The notes: generated by a model from the sequence alone, not told the origin. A stretch of DNA of 64,000 nucleotides from Marinobacter sp. F3R08 (GCF_018860425.1 NZ_JAHKPI010000014.1:930329-994328), one strand, 5' to 3'; shown: positions 1 through 9,642, counted from the stretch's first letter. Translations and numbers: made by a program.

Positions 1-499
1 GCATATTTCTTTTATCGGGGTCTGTCGTCAGTACACGCTGCATCAGGCGCACACCGCTTATGCCATCAATCATGGAGTGATGCATTTTGGTATAAAGCGC
101 AAACCGGTTGTTTTCCAGGCCCTCTATTACGTGGCATTCCCAGAGTGGACGGGCGAAATCCAGAGGATTGGAATGCAGACGCGATACGAGAATACCCAGC
201 TCGCGCTCGCCGCCGGGGCGGGGGAGTGCGGAGTGGCGCACGTGGTAATCAAGATCAATGTCTTTGTCCACTTTCCAGGACGGCGCCAGCACCCGACCGA
301 GCAAGCCCGACCAGGCCAGCTTGTAACCCCAGGGAGGTGCGACATCACCGGTTTCTTTCATACGGGTCACCATGTCCCGAAGAAAGGTCTCAGGGGCACC
401 CTCCGGTAGCGAAAAAATCTGCAGGTTTCCCACGTGCATGGGAGTGTCTTCAGATTCGACGGCCAACCAGGAGGCATCCAGCGTTGCCAGGCGTTTCAT
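1..499 (-). CDS. Wax ester synthase/diacylglycerol acyltransferase (WS/DGAT), 5' part
   Basis: N-terminal 166 residues of a bifunctional acyl-CoA:alcohol/diacylglycerol acyltransferase; the rest lies left of the window. The protein begins MKRLATLDASWLAVESED, typical of Marinobacter WS/DGATs. The acyltransferase motif HHxxxDG is present as HHSMIDG, encoded near position 75. The first His of this motif is the catalytic base in the family. The enzyme makes wax esters and some triacylglycerol as neutral lipid storage. It is transcribed away from the BASS-lrgAB operon. The start at 499 is the conserved family start. The family assignment is firm, but which WS paralogue this is cannot be told from the fragment. 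Confidence 0.92.
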   Translation of the reverse strand, partial: MKRLATLDASWLAVESEDTPMHVGNLQIFSLPEGAPETFLRDMVTRMKETGDVAPPWGYKLAWSGLLGRVLAPSWKVDKDIDLDYHVRHSALPRPGGERELGILVSRLHSNPLDFARPLWECHVIEGLENNRFALYTKMHHSMIDGISGVRLMQRVLTTDPDKRNM

Positions 500-554
500 T
501 CCTTGTGTGTCTCCACTAGTGTCGAGATATAGTAATTGTTTGATGCAAGTATAA

Positions 555-576
555 CGTGTAACGGCGACCTTACACG
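555..576. promoter_or_regulatory. Inverted repeat CGTGTAA-N8-TTACACG in divergent promoter region
   Basis: A perfect 7-bp inverted repeat with an 8-base spacer lies midway between the divergent wax ester synthase and BASS transporter starts. It is followed at once by TGAC-N4-GTCA (578-589). Its size and position fit a dimeric repressor or activator site controlling one or both genes. A small hairpin is the alternative. No regulator can be named. Confidence 0.4.
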
Positions 577-715
577 ATGACTGCGGTCATAAAGTTTGCG
601 GTTTTTGGCGGGTATGAAAGTTACAGGCTGTTGCCGTTGAAGGCTCCCGAAAGCGCTTGGTCTGTGCTACTTTCATGGGTTGGTTGCAGTAACAATAAAA
701 ACATTCGGAGGTACT

Positions 716-1600
716 GTGGAATCCAGCCCGCTTATCTCGGCAGGACTGCCGATTGCTCTGTTTATCATCATGATTGGTATAGGTATGACCCTGACGATCC
801 GGGATTTCCGTCAGGTGGCGGTGTATCCTAAGGGGATGATTGTGGGCACGATTGCCCAGATCCTGATCATGCCGCTCGTGGCCTTCCTGCTGGCCACTCT
901 GCTGGCGGTGCCTCCAGCCATAGCCGTAGGACTGGTGATTATTGCCGCCTGCCCGGGGGGCACCACATCGAATCTGTTCGTGCTTCTGTCACGGGGCAAC
1001 ATTGCGCTGTCTATCGTGCTGACGGTCAGTGCCAGCCTGATTACCATCCTCACGTTACCCCTGTTTACCAATATTGCTCTCCAGCACTATATGGGTACGG
1101 AGGAAAACATTGTTCTGCCCGTCTGGAAAACCGTGGGCATGCTGATCGGCATTGTCCTGTTTCCGGTTGCCATCGGAATGGTCGTGCGCACCCGTAATCC
1201 CGAGGTTGCCCGCAAGGCCGAGAGCATTGTCAGTATCTTTGGTGGTGTTGTGCTGGCCTTGCTCATTGTTGCGCTGGTTTACGGGGTGCGTGACCAGATC
1301 TGGGAGCTTCTGAAACAGGCGGGGCCGGCAACCATTCTGTTGAATCTTGCAGGTATCGGGCTTGGCCTTGTTGCGGGCAGGATGGCCGGTTTGACCCAGC
1401 GGGAATCACTTGCCGTGGCAGTCGAACTGGGTGTTAAAAACGGCACTATCGCCCTGATGGTTACCCTGACATTACTGGAATCCAGTGCCATGTCGATTCC
1501 TGCAGCGGTATACGGAGTATTGATGTTCCCGATCGGGTTTATGCTGGCCATGTATGGACGGAGCATCATTCCCGTTTCGACCGTACAGTCACAAAACTGA
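716..1600 (+). CDS. BASS-family (bile acid:sodium symporter-like) transporter
   Basis: A 294-residue integral membrane protein with about nine hydrophobic segments. It has the BASS/SBF signature CPGGTTSN near residue 80 and a glycine-rich late helix (GVKNGTIALMV). BASS proteins are secondary transporters, usually sodium-coupled, for organic anions such as bile acids, pyruvate or pantothenate; the substrate here is unknown. A GTG start at 716 is chosen because GGAGG (707-711) lies 4 bases upstream. The frame stays open to a TTG at 680 but that start has no ribosome site. It is followed 15 bases later by lrgA and lrgB, suggesting one operon and possibly linked organic-acid transport. Confidence 0.85.
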   Translation: MESSPLISAGLPIALFIIMIGIGMTLTIRDFRQVAVYPKGMIVGTIAQILIMPLVAFLLATLLAVPPAIAVGLVIIAACPGGTTSNLFVLLSRGNIALSIVLTVSASLITILTLPLFTNIALQHYMGTEENIVLPVWKTVGMLIGIVLFPVAIGMVVRTRNPEVARKAESIVSIFGGVVLALLIVALVYGVRDQIWELLKQAGPATILLNLAGIGLGLVAGRMAGLTQRESLAVAVELGVKNGTIALMVTLTLLESSAMSIPAAVYGVLMFPIGFMLAMYGRSIIPVSTVQSQN

Positions 1601-1615
1601 CCGGAGTCCTGCACC

Positions 1616-1996
1616 ATGCAGTTTCTGAACGGCATTACCCTGCTTCTTGTGTACCAGCTGGTGGGCGAGATCACCGTCCGATTGCTGGGCCTGCCTATCC
1701 CCGGGCCTGTGCTGGGCATGGTGATGCTGTTTATTACCCTGATGATCCGGGGCAAGGCGCCCGCGTCGGTTGATCAGGCGTCAACGGCATTGCTCAGTCA
1801 TCTTTCACTGCTGTTCGTTCCGGCGGGTGTGGGAATGATGGCGCACTTTGATCGTATTGCCGATGAATGGGTTCCGATAGCGCTGGCGCTGCTGTTGAGT
1901 ACGGTGATCACCATGGTCGCCACGGCCCTGATCATGCAGATAACCACACGCTGGTTTACCAAACCACTTGCGCAAAAGGGGCCCGCCGATGAATGA
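1616..1996 (+). CDS. lrgA: CidA/LrgA family holin-like membrane protein
   Basis: A 126-residue protein with four predicted membrane segments. The family pattern PGPVLGM (residues 29-35) and the conserved FVPAGVGMM (residues 66-74) are present. Members were described as holin-like or antiholin proteins affecting murein hydrolase export. LrgAB/CidAB systems have also been linked to pyruvate and overflow metabolism. The gene overlaps lrgB by 8 bases and follows the BASS gene closely, so the three are probably co-transcribed. Holin activity is not shown by the sequence. Confidence 0.85.
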   Translation: MQFLNGITLLLVYQLVGEITVRLLGLPIPGPVLGMVMLFITLMIRGKAPASVDQASTALLSHLSLLFVPAGVGMMAHFDRIADEWVPIALALLLSTVITMVATALIMQITTRWFTKPLAQKGPADE

Positions 1997-2726
1997 ACCG
2001 GGCCTGAAAGACATCTGGGTATACCTCTCGGCCTCACCGCTTCTGGGACTCACCATTACGCTGGTGGCCTATGGTCTGGCTTATCGGTTATACCTGAGAA
2101 CCAACTCCAGCCCGCTGGCGAATCCTGTTGTCACCTCCGTCGCCATGCTCATTGTGCTTTTGCTGGCCACAGGCACGTCTTACAGTGATTACTTTGAAGG
2201 CGGACAGTTCGTTCACTTTTTGCTGGGGCCGGCTACGGTGGCCTTGGCGGTTCCTCTGTATCAGCAGTTTTCCAGGCTTCGACAGCTCTGGTTGCCGGTG
2301 ACGATTTCGCTGTTCTGTGGTGTTGTCATCGCGGCCGGCAGTTCCATCGGCCTCGCCCGGTTGCTGGGTGGCTCCCAGGAAATTCAGATGTCCCTGGCAC
2401 CAAAGTCCGCAACGGCGCCGGTGGCCATGGGTATCTCAGAAAAAATAGGCGGGCTTCCATCGCTAACCGCCGTGCTGGTAGTCATCACGGGTATTACCGG
2501 AGCCGTACTTGGGACCAAGCTTTTCGAGTGGATCCGCGTTCGGGATGATACCGCCAGGGGCATTGCCATGGGCGTCGCGGCCCATGGCATCGGGACTGCG
2601 CGAGCGTTTCAGGTAAGTTCGCAAATGGGCGCGTTCTCAGGCCTTGCGATGGCGCTTTCTGCCTTCGCGACAGCGTTGCTGGTTCCCTGGCTCGTTGATC
2701 TGATTGAATCTCTGTTTCCGGCCTGA
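1989..2726 (+). CDS. lrgB: CidB/LrgB family membrane protein
   Basis: A 245-residue polytopic membrane protein, the usual partner of LrgA. The family hallmark PKSATAPVAMGISEKIGG is present around residues 138-155, followed by a second conserved stretch with HGIGTARAF. Start ATG 1989 is preferred over the in-frame TTG at 1968 because it matches family N-termini and overlaps lrgA by 8 bases, indicating translational coupling. The function is presumed to be that of the LrgAB pair: membrane permeability, autolysis or organic-acid traffic. Confidence 0.87.
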   Translation: MNEPGLKDIWVYLSASPLLGLTITLVAYGLAYRLYLRTNSSPLANPVVTSVAMLIVLLLATGTSYSDYFEGGQFVHFLLGPATVALAVPLYQQFSRLRQLWLPVTISLFCGVVIAAGSSIGLARLLGGSQEIQMSLAPKSATAPVAMGISEKIGGLPSLTAVLVVITGITGAVLGTKLFEWIRVRDDTARGIAMGVAAHGIGTARAFQVSSQMGAFSGLAMALSAFATALLVPWLVDLIESLFPA

Positions 2727-2754
2727 CAAGCGATCACAGGCGAGCAACGTCTGA

Positions 2755-4314
2755 TCAATCGTCCTCAGGTTCCCTGGGAGGGCAGTGATGTTCTTCCATG
2801 AGAGTGCCGTCGTCGACGCTTTCAAGATGAACATCAAAACCCCACAACCGGTGCACATGGCGCAGCACTTCGTCGGTTTCCCCGCCAAGGGGGACACGGT
2901 CTACCGGAATGTGGCGAAGGGTCAGTGAGCGGTCACCGCGGACATCGACATTCCAGACCTGAATGTTGGGCTCGCGGTAACTCAGGTTGTACTGGCGGGC
3001 CAGTTTTTCACGCAGGTCCCGATACCCGGGCTCGTCGTGAATGGCGGTTACCCGGTAAACGTCTTCCTGGTCGTCGTTCTGGATCGCAAAGAGCTTCAGA
3101 TCCCGCATTACCTTGGGTGAAAGGAACTGCTGGATAAAACTCTCATCCTTGAAGTTCTGCATGGCAAAATGCAGGGTTTCCAGCCAGTCACTGCCGGCGA
3201 TGTCCGGGAACCACTGATGATCCTCATCTGTCGGATGCTCACAGATCCTGCGAAGGTCGGTGAACATCGAGAAACCCAGCGTGTAGGGATTGAGGCCCGA
3301 ATACCAGGGGCTGTTGAACGGTGGCTGGTACACCACCGCGGAATGACTCTGGAGGAATTCCAGCATGAAGCCATCGTTGACCAGCCCTTTGTCATACATG
3401 CGGTGCAGCAGGGTGTAGTGCCAGAAGGTGGCCCAGCCCTCGTTCATGACCTGGGTCTGGCGCTGCGGGTAAAAGTACTGCGCCAGCTTGCGCACAATGC
3501 GGATGATTTCACGTTGCCAGGTTTCCAGCAGGGGCGCATTCTTCTCAATGAAGTAGAGAATATTTTCCTGTGGTTCCTCGGGATAGCGACGACGACGGTG
3601 TTCCGGGTCGTCATCGTCGTCCATTTTCGGGATGGTGCGCCAGAGATCGTTGATGCGCCGTTGCTGGTACTCTTCCCGCTCCTTCTGCCGCCGGGACTCT
3701 TCTGAAGCAGATATCGGTGCCGGGCGCTTGTAGCGGTCAACGCCATAGTTCATCAGGGCGTGACAGGAATCGAGAATTTGTTCCACTGCATCCACGCCGT
3801 AGCGCTCCTCGCACTCCGCCACGTAATGTCGGGCAAACACCAGGTAATCGATGATCGCGCTGGCGTCGGTCCAGGTTCGGAAGAGGTAGTTACCCCTGAA
3901 AAAGGAGTTATGGCCATAGGAGGCGTGGGCAATGACCAGCGCCTGCATCGGCAGAGTGTTCTCTTCCATCAGGTAGGCGATGCAGGGGTTGGAATTGATG
4001 ACGATTTCATAGGCCAGGCCCATCTGACCCCGCTGGTAACCTTTGGCGGTGCTGAGAAACTGCTTGCCAAACGACCAGTGGTGATAGCCAACGGGCATTC
4101 CAACGGAGCTGTAAGCATCCATCATCTGCTCGGCGCTGATCACTTCAATCTGGTTAGGGTAGGTCTCCAGGCCAAACTCGGCAGCGCATTTGGCGATCTC
4201 ATCGTCGTATTGCTGGATCAGATCAAAGGTCCATTCCGAGCTTGTGGAGATGGGCTCCGAGGCCTTGGGCAGGTCACTTTTCGGCAGGTTCGGGCGATCC
4301 ATGAGATTCGTCAT
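2755..4314 (-). CDS. SpoVR family protein (YcgB-like)
   Basis: A 519-residue soluble protein of the SpoVR/YcgB family. The name comes from Bacillus subtilis cortex formation, but Gram-negative members occur with PrkA and YeaH in stress- or starvation-induced operons. Family features seen are HHWSFGKQF near residue 78, [11 protein letters not shown] near residue 292 and the conserved NPYTLGF. It is the last gene of prkA-yeaH-spoVR and overlaps yeaH by 4 bases (ATGA), indicating coupled translation. The molecular function is unknown in the family. Confidence 0.93.
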   Translation of the reverse strand: MTNLMDRPNLPKSDLPKASEPISTSSEWTFDLIQQYDDEIAKCAAEFGLETYPNQIEVISAEQMMDAYSSVGMPVGYHHWSFGKQFLSTAKGYQRGQMGLAYEIVINSNPCIAYLMEENTLPMQALVIAHASYGHNSFFRGNYLFRTWTDASAIIDYLVFARHYVAECEERYGVDAVEQILDSCHALMNYGVDRYKRPAPISASEESRRQKEREEYQQRRINDLWRTIPKMDDDDDPEHRRRRYPEEPQENILYFIEKNAPLLETWQREIIRIVRKLAQYFYPQRQTQVMNEGWATFWHYTLLHRMYDKGLVNDGFMLEFLQSHSAVVYQPPFNSPWYSGLNPYTLGFSMFTDLRRICEHPTDEDHQWFPDIAGSDWLETLHFAMQNFKDESFIQQFLSPKVMRDLKLFAIQNDDQEDVYRVTAIHDEPGYRDLREKLARQYNLSYREPNIQVWNVDVRGDRSLTLRHIPVDRVPLGGETDEVLRHVHRLWGFDVHLESVDDGTLMEEHHCPPREPEDD

Positions 4315-5606
4315 GCGGCTTTCCTCTCAAACAACTGTCGGAACACCGGATAGATTTCCCCGGGGTCGGCGATCTGCTGCAAGGCAAAGCCGTGGGGAAA
4401 TCGCTCGTGGATCTTCTCGTACTCGTACCAGAGCATCTGGTGGTCTTGCGGCGTTATTTCCACATAAGCGAAGTACTGCACCAGTGGAAGAATGTTGTCG
4501 GCCAGGATCTTGCCGCACACCGGGGAGTCGTCGTTCCAGTTGTCGCCGTCAGAGGCCTGGGCGGCGTAAATATTCCACTCGTCGGGGGAATAGCGTGATT
4601 CAATGATCTTGTGCATCAGCTTGAGGGCGCTGGAGACAATGGTGCCGCCGGTTTCCCGGGAGTAGAAGAATTCTTCCTCGTCTACTTCCTTGGCGCTGGT
4701 GTGGTGACGAATAAAGACCACTTCAATCTTCTTGTAGTTCTTTTTCAGGAACAGATACAGGAGGATGAAGAAGCGCTTGGCGATATCCTTGTGCATCTGG
4801 GTCATGGACCCGGATACGTCCATCAGGCAGAACATCACCGCGCTGGTGGCCGGTTGCGGCTGCTTCAGGTGCTGCCGGTAACGCAGGTCAATTTCATCAA
4901 TGAACGGAATCCGGCGGATGTTCGCCTTCAGCCGGGCAATTTCCTCTTCCAGAACCTGAATCTGGTCCTCGTGGCTGAACGCCGGATCCAGTTCATCCGG
5001 CGCCGCTTTCAGCGCTTCCAGCTGTTTTTCCAGGTCCCGGATCTTCTTCTTGCGGGCGCCTCCAAGCCCCAGGCGACGGGCATGGGCGCCGCGCAACGAG
5101 CGCACCACATCCAGTTTTGCCGGTACACCCTGAGTGCTGAAGCCGGAGCGAACATACTTGAACGCTTCGGTATCCTTGAGTTTCTTGCGGGCCAGGTTGG
5201 GCAGTTCGAGATCGTCGAACAGAAAATCCAGGAACTCCTCCTGGGTAATCTGGAAGGCAAATTCGTCCATGCCCTCGCCGTCCGGACTGGCCTGCCCCTG
5301 GCCGGCCCCCTCTCCGCCGCCACCTTCGGGCTTGGGGATCGTGTCTCCAGCTACGAACTCCTGGTTACCGGGGTGGACCATCTCCCGCTTGCCGCCCTGG
5401 CCGTGGTGGAAAATGGGTTCTTCAATGTCCCGGGACGGAATGCTGACTTTCTCGCCCCGCTCAATGTCTGTAATCGAACGCTTTTGTACGGCATCCGCCA
5501 CGGCACGTTTGATATGGTGGCGATAGCGGCGCAGGAACCGTTCGCGGTTCACTGCGCTCTTGTTCTTACCGTTCAGTCGCCGGTCGACTATGTGGGTCAT
5601 TCCCAT
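4311..5606 (-). CDS. yeaH: YeaH/YhbH family protein (UPF0229), VWA-like
   Basis: A 431-residue protein with the full UPF0229 architecture. There is a basic N-terminus, a glycine-rich linker around residues 92-110, and a von Willebrand A-like domain with a MIDAS-type DVSGS motif at residues 263-267. It lies between prkA and spoVR, the usual gene order. Family members work with the PrkA kinase in nitrogen-starvation and stationary-phase responses; the exact role is unresolved. The start ATG at 5606 is 33 bases from the prkA stop, consistent with one operon. Confidence 0.92.
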   Translation of the reverse strand: MGMTHIVDRRLNGKNKSAVNRERFLRRYRHHIKRAVADAVQKRSITDIERGEKVSIPSRDIEEPIFHHGQGGKREMVHPGNQEFVAGDTIPKPEGGGGEGAGQGQASPDGEGMDEFAFQITQEEFLDFLFDDLELPNLARKKLKDTEAFKYVRSGFSTQGVPAKLDVVRSLRGAHARRLGLGGARKKKIRDLEKQLEALKAAPDELDPAFSHEDQIQVLEEEIARLKANIRRIPFIDEIDLRYRQHLKQPQPATSAVMFCLMDVSGSMTQMHKDIAKRFFILLYLFLKKNYKKIEVVFIRHHTSAKEVDEEEFFYSRETGGTIVSSALKLMHKIIESRYSPDEWNIYAAQASDGDNWNDDSPVCGKILADNILPLVQYFAYVEITPQDHQMLWYEYEKIHERFPHGFALQQIADPGEIYPVFRQLFERKAA

Positions 5607-5639
5607 GGCGTTACTCCAGCTCAGTGAATGGTCACTGAC

Positions 5640-7562
5640 TTAGTGCGACTTGCGAACCCGCAGATACCATTCAGCCAATAGCCGAACCTGCTTCTCCGTG
5701 TAGCCTCGATCGACCATACGCTCGACGAACTGCTTGTGTTTCTTCTGATCTTCCTGGCTTGCCTTCGGGTTGAAGGAAATGACAGGCAACAGATCCTCGG
5801 TGTTCGAAAACATCTTTTTCTCGATCACGGCACGCAACTTTTCGTAGCTGAGCCAGGACGGATTCTTGCCACCATTGTTTGCTCGGGCCCGAAGTACAAA
5901 GTTGACAACCTCGTTGCGGAAATCCTTCGGGTTAGAGATGCCGGCAGGCTTCTCGATTTTCTCCAGCTCTTCATTGATGGAAGAACGATCAAGGATTTCG
6001 CCGGTGTCGGGATCCCGGTATTCCTGATCCTGAATCCAGAAATCAGCATAGGTCACGTACCGGTCAAACAGGTTCTGGCCGTACTCGCTATAGCTTTCCA
6101 GATACGCAGTCTGAATCTCCTTGCCGATAAACTGCACGTAGTGAGGAGCCAGGAACTCCTTGATAAACCGGAGATATTTCTCATGAGTTTCTGAAGGGAA
6201 CTGTTCCTGTTCAATCTGTTTTTCAAGAATATACAGAAGGTGCACGGGGTTGGCGGCCACTTCGGAGGTATCGAAGTTGAACACTTTGGACAGGATCTTG
6301 AAGGCAAAGCGGGTCGACAGACCATCCATGCCCTCCATCACGCCGGCAGCATCCCGATATTCCTGGATGGACTTGGCCTTCGGATCGGTGTCTTTTATGT
6401 TCTGACCGTCATAGACACGCATTTTGGAGAAGATGCTGGAGTTCTCCGGTTCCTTGATGCGCGAGAGCACCGAGAACTGGGCCAACATGTCGAGGGTGTC
6501 CGGCGCGCATGGCGCACCGTCAAGGGAGCTGCTGCTCAACAGCTTCTTGTAGATCTCGATTTCTTCGGTCACCCGCACACAATAGGGCACCTTGACGATG
6601 TAAACCCGGTCAAGGAACGCCTCGTTGTGTTTGTTGTTGCGGAAGGTCTGCCACTCGGATTCGTTGGAGTGGGCCAGGATTACGCCATCGAAGGGCACCG
6701 ATCCCATACCTTCGGTGGTGTTGTAGTTGCCTTCCTGGGTAGCTGTCAGCAATGGATGCAGCACCTTGATCGGTGCCTTGAACATTTCCACGAACTCCAT
6801 CAGGCCCTGATTGGCCTTACACAAGCCACCGCTGAAGCTGTAGGCATCCGGATCATCCTGGGAGAAATCCTCCAGCATACGAATATTGACCTTGCCGACG
6901 AGCGCGGATATGTCCTGGTTGTTGTCGTCCCCGGGCTCGGTCTTGGACACCGCAATCTGGTCAAGGACCGAAGGGTACATTTTCACAACCCGGAACTGGC
7001 TGATGTCACCGCCGTATTCATGAAGACGTTTAACGGCCCATGGTGAAATGATGTTTTTGAGATAGCGGGCGGGGATGCCGTATTCCTCTTCCAGAATCTG
7101 GGCATCTTCCGTCGGATCGAACAGCCCCAGTGGAGATTCATTCACCGGAGAGCCCTTGATAGCGTAGAAGGGCACTTTCTGCATCAGTGATTTGAGTTTT
7201 TCCGCCAGGGAGGATTTACCACCACCTACGGGACCGAGCAGGTAGAGAATCTGTTTCTTCTCTTCCAGGCCCTGGGCTGCGTGACGGAAGAAGGAAACGA
7301 TGTTTTCCACGGCGTCTTCCATGCCATAGAATTCGGAAAACTCGGGGTAGCGTTTGATGACCTTGTTGGAAAAGATGCGCGACAGCCTCGGATCGTTCGA
7401 AGTGTCGACGAGCTCTGGTTCGCCAATGGCAATTAACATTCTCTCAGCGGCCGTGGCATAGGCCGTTGGATCCTTTTTGCAGATCTCCAGGTATTCTTCC
7501 AGGCTGAACTCTTCTTCCTGAGTACTCTCATACCGGTCTTTGAAGTGCTGCAGTATGCTCAT
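5640..7562 (-). CDS. prkA: PrkA/YeaG family serine protein kinase (AAA+)
   Basis: A 640-residue protein. The N-terminal AAA+ domain carries the Walker A motif GPVGGGKSS (residues 110-118) and the conserved segment ILAHSNESEW. The C-terminal half is the PrkA kinase-like domain. In E. coli the orthologue YeaG is involved in nitrogen starvation and stationary phase. It is the first gene of a three-gene operon with yeaH and spoVR. The ribosome site GAGG lies 7 bases before ATG 7562. Length matches the family (about 640). Confidence 0.95.
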   Translation of the reverse strand: MSILQHFKDRYESTQEEEFSLEEYLEICKKDPTAYATAAERMLIAIGEPELVDTSNDPRLSRIFSNKVIKRYPEFSEFYGMEDAVENIVSFFRHAAQGLEEKKQILYLLGPVGGGKSSLAEKLKSLMQKVPFYAIKGSPVNESPLGLFDPTEDAQILEEEYGIPARYLKNIISPWAVKRLHEYGGDISQFRVVKMYPSVLDQIAVSKTEPGDDNNQDISALVGKVNIRMLEDFSQDDPDAYSFSGGLCKANQGLMEFVEMFKAPIKVLHPLLTATQEGNYNTTEGMGSVPFDGVILAHSNESEWQTFRNNKHNEAFLDRVYIVKVPYCVRVTEEIEIYKKLLSSSSLDGAPCAPDTLDMLAQFSVLSRIKEPENSSIFSKMRVYDGQNIKDTDPKAKSIQEYRDAAGVMEGMDGLSTRFAFKILSKVFNFDTSEVAANPVHLLYILEKQIEQEQFPSETHEKYLRFIKEFLAPHYVQFIGKEIQTAYLESYSEYGQNLFDRYVTYADFWIQDQEYRDPDTGEILDRSSINEELEKIEKPAGISNPKDFRNEVVNFVLRARANNGGKNPSWLSYEKLRAVIEKKMFSNTEDLLPVISFNPKASQEDQKKHKQFVERMVDRGYTEKQVRLLAEWYLRVRKSH

Positions 7563-7905
7563 AGATCGCCCTCGCTCGCTGTATCTTCAGCTTTCAGTTC
7601 ACGCAATTTCCCCGTTGCAGTCAGTTCCGCCCCGCCGGGCGGTTTATTTAGTTATGGGTGGAAGGAATGGATACTTGCAAGCCTGTGCACGATCAGGTCG
7701 AGGTCGGCTTGCTTATTTTGAGCTTAGTTCAGGGTTAATAGGTTGGACAGTGGAAAAGTGGTTAAGGTTCATTAAATTATGTTAGAGGCGTGTGAGGTTT
7801 TTGTAGTTTACCGGGACTGGGGCTTGGCTCTTTGTGGCGGGAGTTGGGGCTGGGCAGCCCCTCTTCACGCTCCCGCCAGACCTTTTGGGTGAGGCCTCGA
7901 AAACG
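7563..7905. other. Intergenic region between tpm and prkA
   Basis: This 343-base stretch has no convincing reading frame. It should hold the promoter and leader of prkA (minus strand) and the end of the tpm transcript. Its middle (about 7700-7800) is AT-richer than the neighbours. I looked for a sigma-54 site for prkA and found only GTGCAC-N4-TTGC on the minus strand near 7675-7690, which has the wrong spacing. The clearest structure is the nested inverted repeat at 7836-7877. Confidence 0.6.
7836..7877. terminator. Nested stem-loop downstream of tpm
   Basis: GGCGGGAG (7836-7843) pairs with CTCCCGCC (7870-7877). Inside it GGGGCT (7846-7851) pairs with AGCCCC (7856-7861), giving two stacked perfect stems. 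It begins 28 bases past the tpm stop, so a factor-dependent or weak terminator for tpm is the simplest reading. No T-run follows on the minus strand, so a role in mRNA 3'-end protection is equally possible. Confidence 0.5.
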
Positions 7906-8559
7906 CTAACGTTTGGTCAAACGAAACACGCTTTCTGAAGCCTTTTCCAGACCTTTGCGTTTCGTGAACGGATGATCCTTGGCCAGGGTGTTGGTCAGGA
8001 TGTGTTCGATTTCAAAATCTTCCTGGTAGAGTGCTCGGACTTCTTCATCACTCACGTTAAACGGCGGGCCCTTGATCTCGGTGTCGTAGTCCAGGGTAAT
8101 CAACAGTATTCTGGTACCGTCCGGGATGATCGCGCTCAGATGGTTTACGTAGCCTTTGCGCATGCTCGGGGGCAGGGCAATCAGGGCCGCCCGGTCGTAA
8201 ACCAGACGAATGTGCTTGAGATCGTCGGGGACCAGTTGGAAGAAGTCACCGCACCACAAGTGCAGGTTGTCGTGCCTGAAGGTCGTGAAAGGTTCGCCGG
8301 GGTGAACCTGGGCTTTCTCGCCGGCTTCTTCGAAAAAGTCCTTGCAGGCAAGGTCGCTCAGCTCCACACCCAAGACCGGATGGCCCCGATCGTGGAGCCA
8401 CCACATATCGTGGGCTTTTCCGCACAATGGGACGAAGACGGCGTCAGTGCCTTTGCCGGCGAGGTCCGGCCAGTGATCGTGGAGGTACTGGTTAACCGTG
8501 CCTTCGTGAAAACCGATCTCTTTTTTGGCCCAGCGTTCGTGCCAGAATTCATGTTCCAT
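7906..8559 (-). CDS. tpm: Thiopurine S-methyltransferase
   Basis: A 217-residue SAM-dependent methyltransferase, the exact length typical of bacterial TPMT. It starts with MEHEFWHERW and carries the family motif VFVPLCGKAHDM (residues about 41-52), followed by a GVELSD segment typical of the SAM-binding core. The enzyme methylates thiopurines; in bacteria it is tied to selenium and tellurium methylation and detoxification. It is transcribed alone, divergently from the dehydrogenase at 8653, with 93 bases between the starts. Confidence 0.93.
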   Translation of the reverse strand: MEHEFWHERWAKKEIGFHEGTVNQYLHDHWPDLAGKGTDAVFVPLCGKAHDMWWLHDRGHPVLGVELSDLACKDFFEEAGEKAQVHPGEPFTTFRHDNLHLWCGDFFQLVPDDLKHIRLVYDRAALIALPPSMRKGYVNHLSAIIPDGTRILLITLDYDTEIKGPPFNVSDEEVRALYQEDFEIEHILTNTLAKDHPFTKRKGLEKASESVFRLTKR

Positions 8560-8652
8560 GGTTCAGACCCTGTTCTTGCTTCGATATTTTTAGTTTTGGA
8601 CGTTTGTTCCAGTCTACCCTAATCTGTGGCCATCTGGGTCCAGGAGAAATGT

Positions 8653-9588
8653 ATGAAAGCGGTGTTTCTTGATGCCAAAACGCTTGGTGATGATGTAGAC
8701 CTGTCGTCGATCGAGACGGTGACGGGCGGGTTGGAAAAATACGATCGGACAGCACCTGATGAGGTGCTGGAACGAATTCGGGGTTTTGATACGGTGCTGG
8801 TCAACAAGGTGGTGCTCGGGCGCCAGCATTTTGAGGCTTGTCCGGAGCTGAAGACCATTGCTGTGGTTGCCACCGGGGTCAATAACATTGATCGGGCGGC
8901 CGCAAAAGATCATGGCATCAAGGTGATGAACGTGACCAACTACGGTCGCTCCACCGTTGCCCAGCACACCATGGCATTGATGCTGGCGCTTGCCACGCGT
9001 TTGTTGGACTACAGTCGGGATGTGCAGGACGGTCGCTGGGGGCGGAGCGACATGTTTTGCCTGATGGATCATCCTATCCTGGAACTGGAGGGACGCACCC
9101 TCGGGATCGTCGGCTTCGGAGATCTGGGACAGGGTGTCGCCGAACGGGCGGCTGCCTTTGGTATGAAGGTCCTGCTCGGGGCCCGTCCGGGACAACAACC
9201 CGGAGAGGTAGACGGGTATTCCAGGGTTCCCATGGATGAGTTGTTGCCCCAGGTGGATGTCCTGTCGTTGCACTGTTTGCTGACGGATGAAACCCGGGGG
9301 CTGATCGGTGCCCGGGAACTGCAGATGATGAAGCGGGACTCTTTGCTGATCAACACCAGTCGAGGTGGGCTGGTGGACGAGCAGGCCCTGGCGGACGCGC
9401 TGCGGGCGGGTGAAATTGGCGGTGCCGGATTCGATGTTCTGACCGAGGAGCCGCCCCGCAATGGCAATCCCCTGCTGGCAGACGATATTCCGAATCTGAT
9501 TCTTACCCCGCACTCTGCCTGGGCCAGCCGGGAGGCGCGGCAACGAATTGTGGGAATTACGGCAGCGAACCTGAGGTCCGTGTTATAA
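8653..9588 (+). CDS. D-2-hydroxyacid dehydrogenase (glycerate dehydrogenase-like)
   Basis: A 311-residue NAD(P)-dependent oxidoreductase. The Rossmann motif is GIVGFGDLGQG. Catalytic residues typical of the family are visible: Arg in NTSRGG, Glu in LTEEPP and His in LTPHSAWAS. It resembles HprA/glycerate dehydrogenases, which reduce hydroxypyruvate or glyoxylate. Start ATG 8653 is used because AGGAG (8642-8646) lies just upstream; an in-frame GTG at 8626 lacks a ribosome site. Substrate specificity cannot be read from the sequence. Confidence 0.88.
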   Translation: MKAVFLDAKTLGDDVDLSSIETVTGGLEKYDRTAPDEVLERIRGFDTVLVNKVVLGRQHFEACPELKTIAVVATGVNNIDRAAAKDHGIKVMNVTNYGRSTVAQHTMALMLALATRLLDYSRDVQDGRWGRSDMFCLMDHPILELEGRTLGIVGFGDLGQGVAERAAAFGMKVLLGARPGQQPGEVDGYSRVPMDELLPQVDVLSLHCLLTDETRGLIGARELQMMKRDSLLINTSRGGLVDEQALADALRAGEIGGAGFDVLTEEPPRNGNPLLADDIPNLILTPHSAWASREARQRIVGITAANLRSVL

Positions 9589-9592
9589 GAGA

Positions 9593-9615
9593 AAGCCCCG
9601 GTCAGGCCGGGGCTT
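9593..9615. terminator. Bidirectional hairpin between convergent genes
   Basis: AAGCCCCGG (9593-9601) and CCGGGGCTT (9607-9615) form a perfect 9-bp stem with a 5-base loop. It lies 5 bases after the dehydrogenase stop and 28 bases before the stop of the convergent FadL-like gene. It is likely a shared terminator, although the T-tract is short on both sides. Confidence 0.75.
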
Positions 9616-9642
9616 CTGGCAAGGCAACGGGCAAGCGGAGGT

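Noticed and set aside
7670..7695. Sigma-54 promoter for prkA
   Set aside because: GTGCAC and TTGC are present on the minus strand, but spacing is 4 bases instead of 5 and the leading GG is missing.
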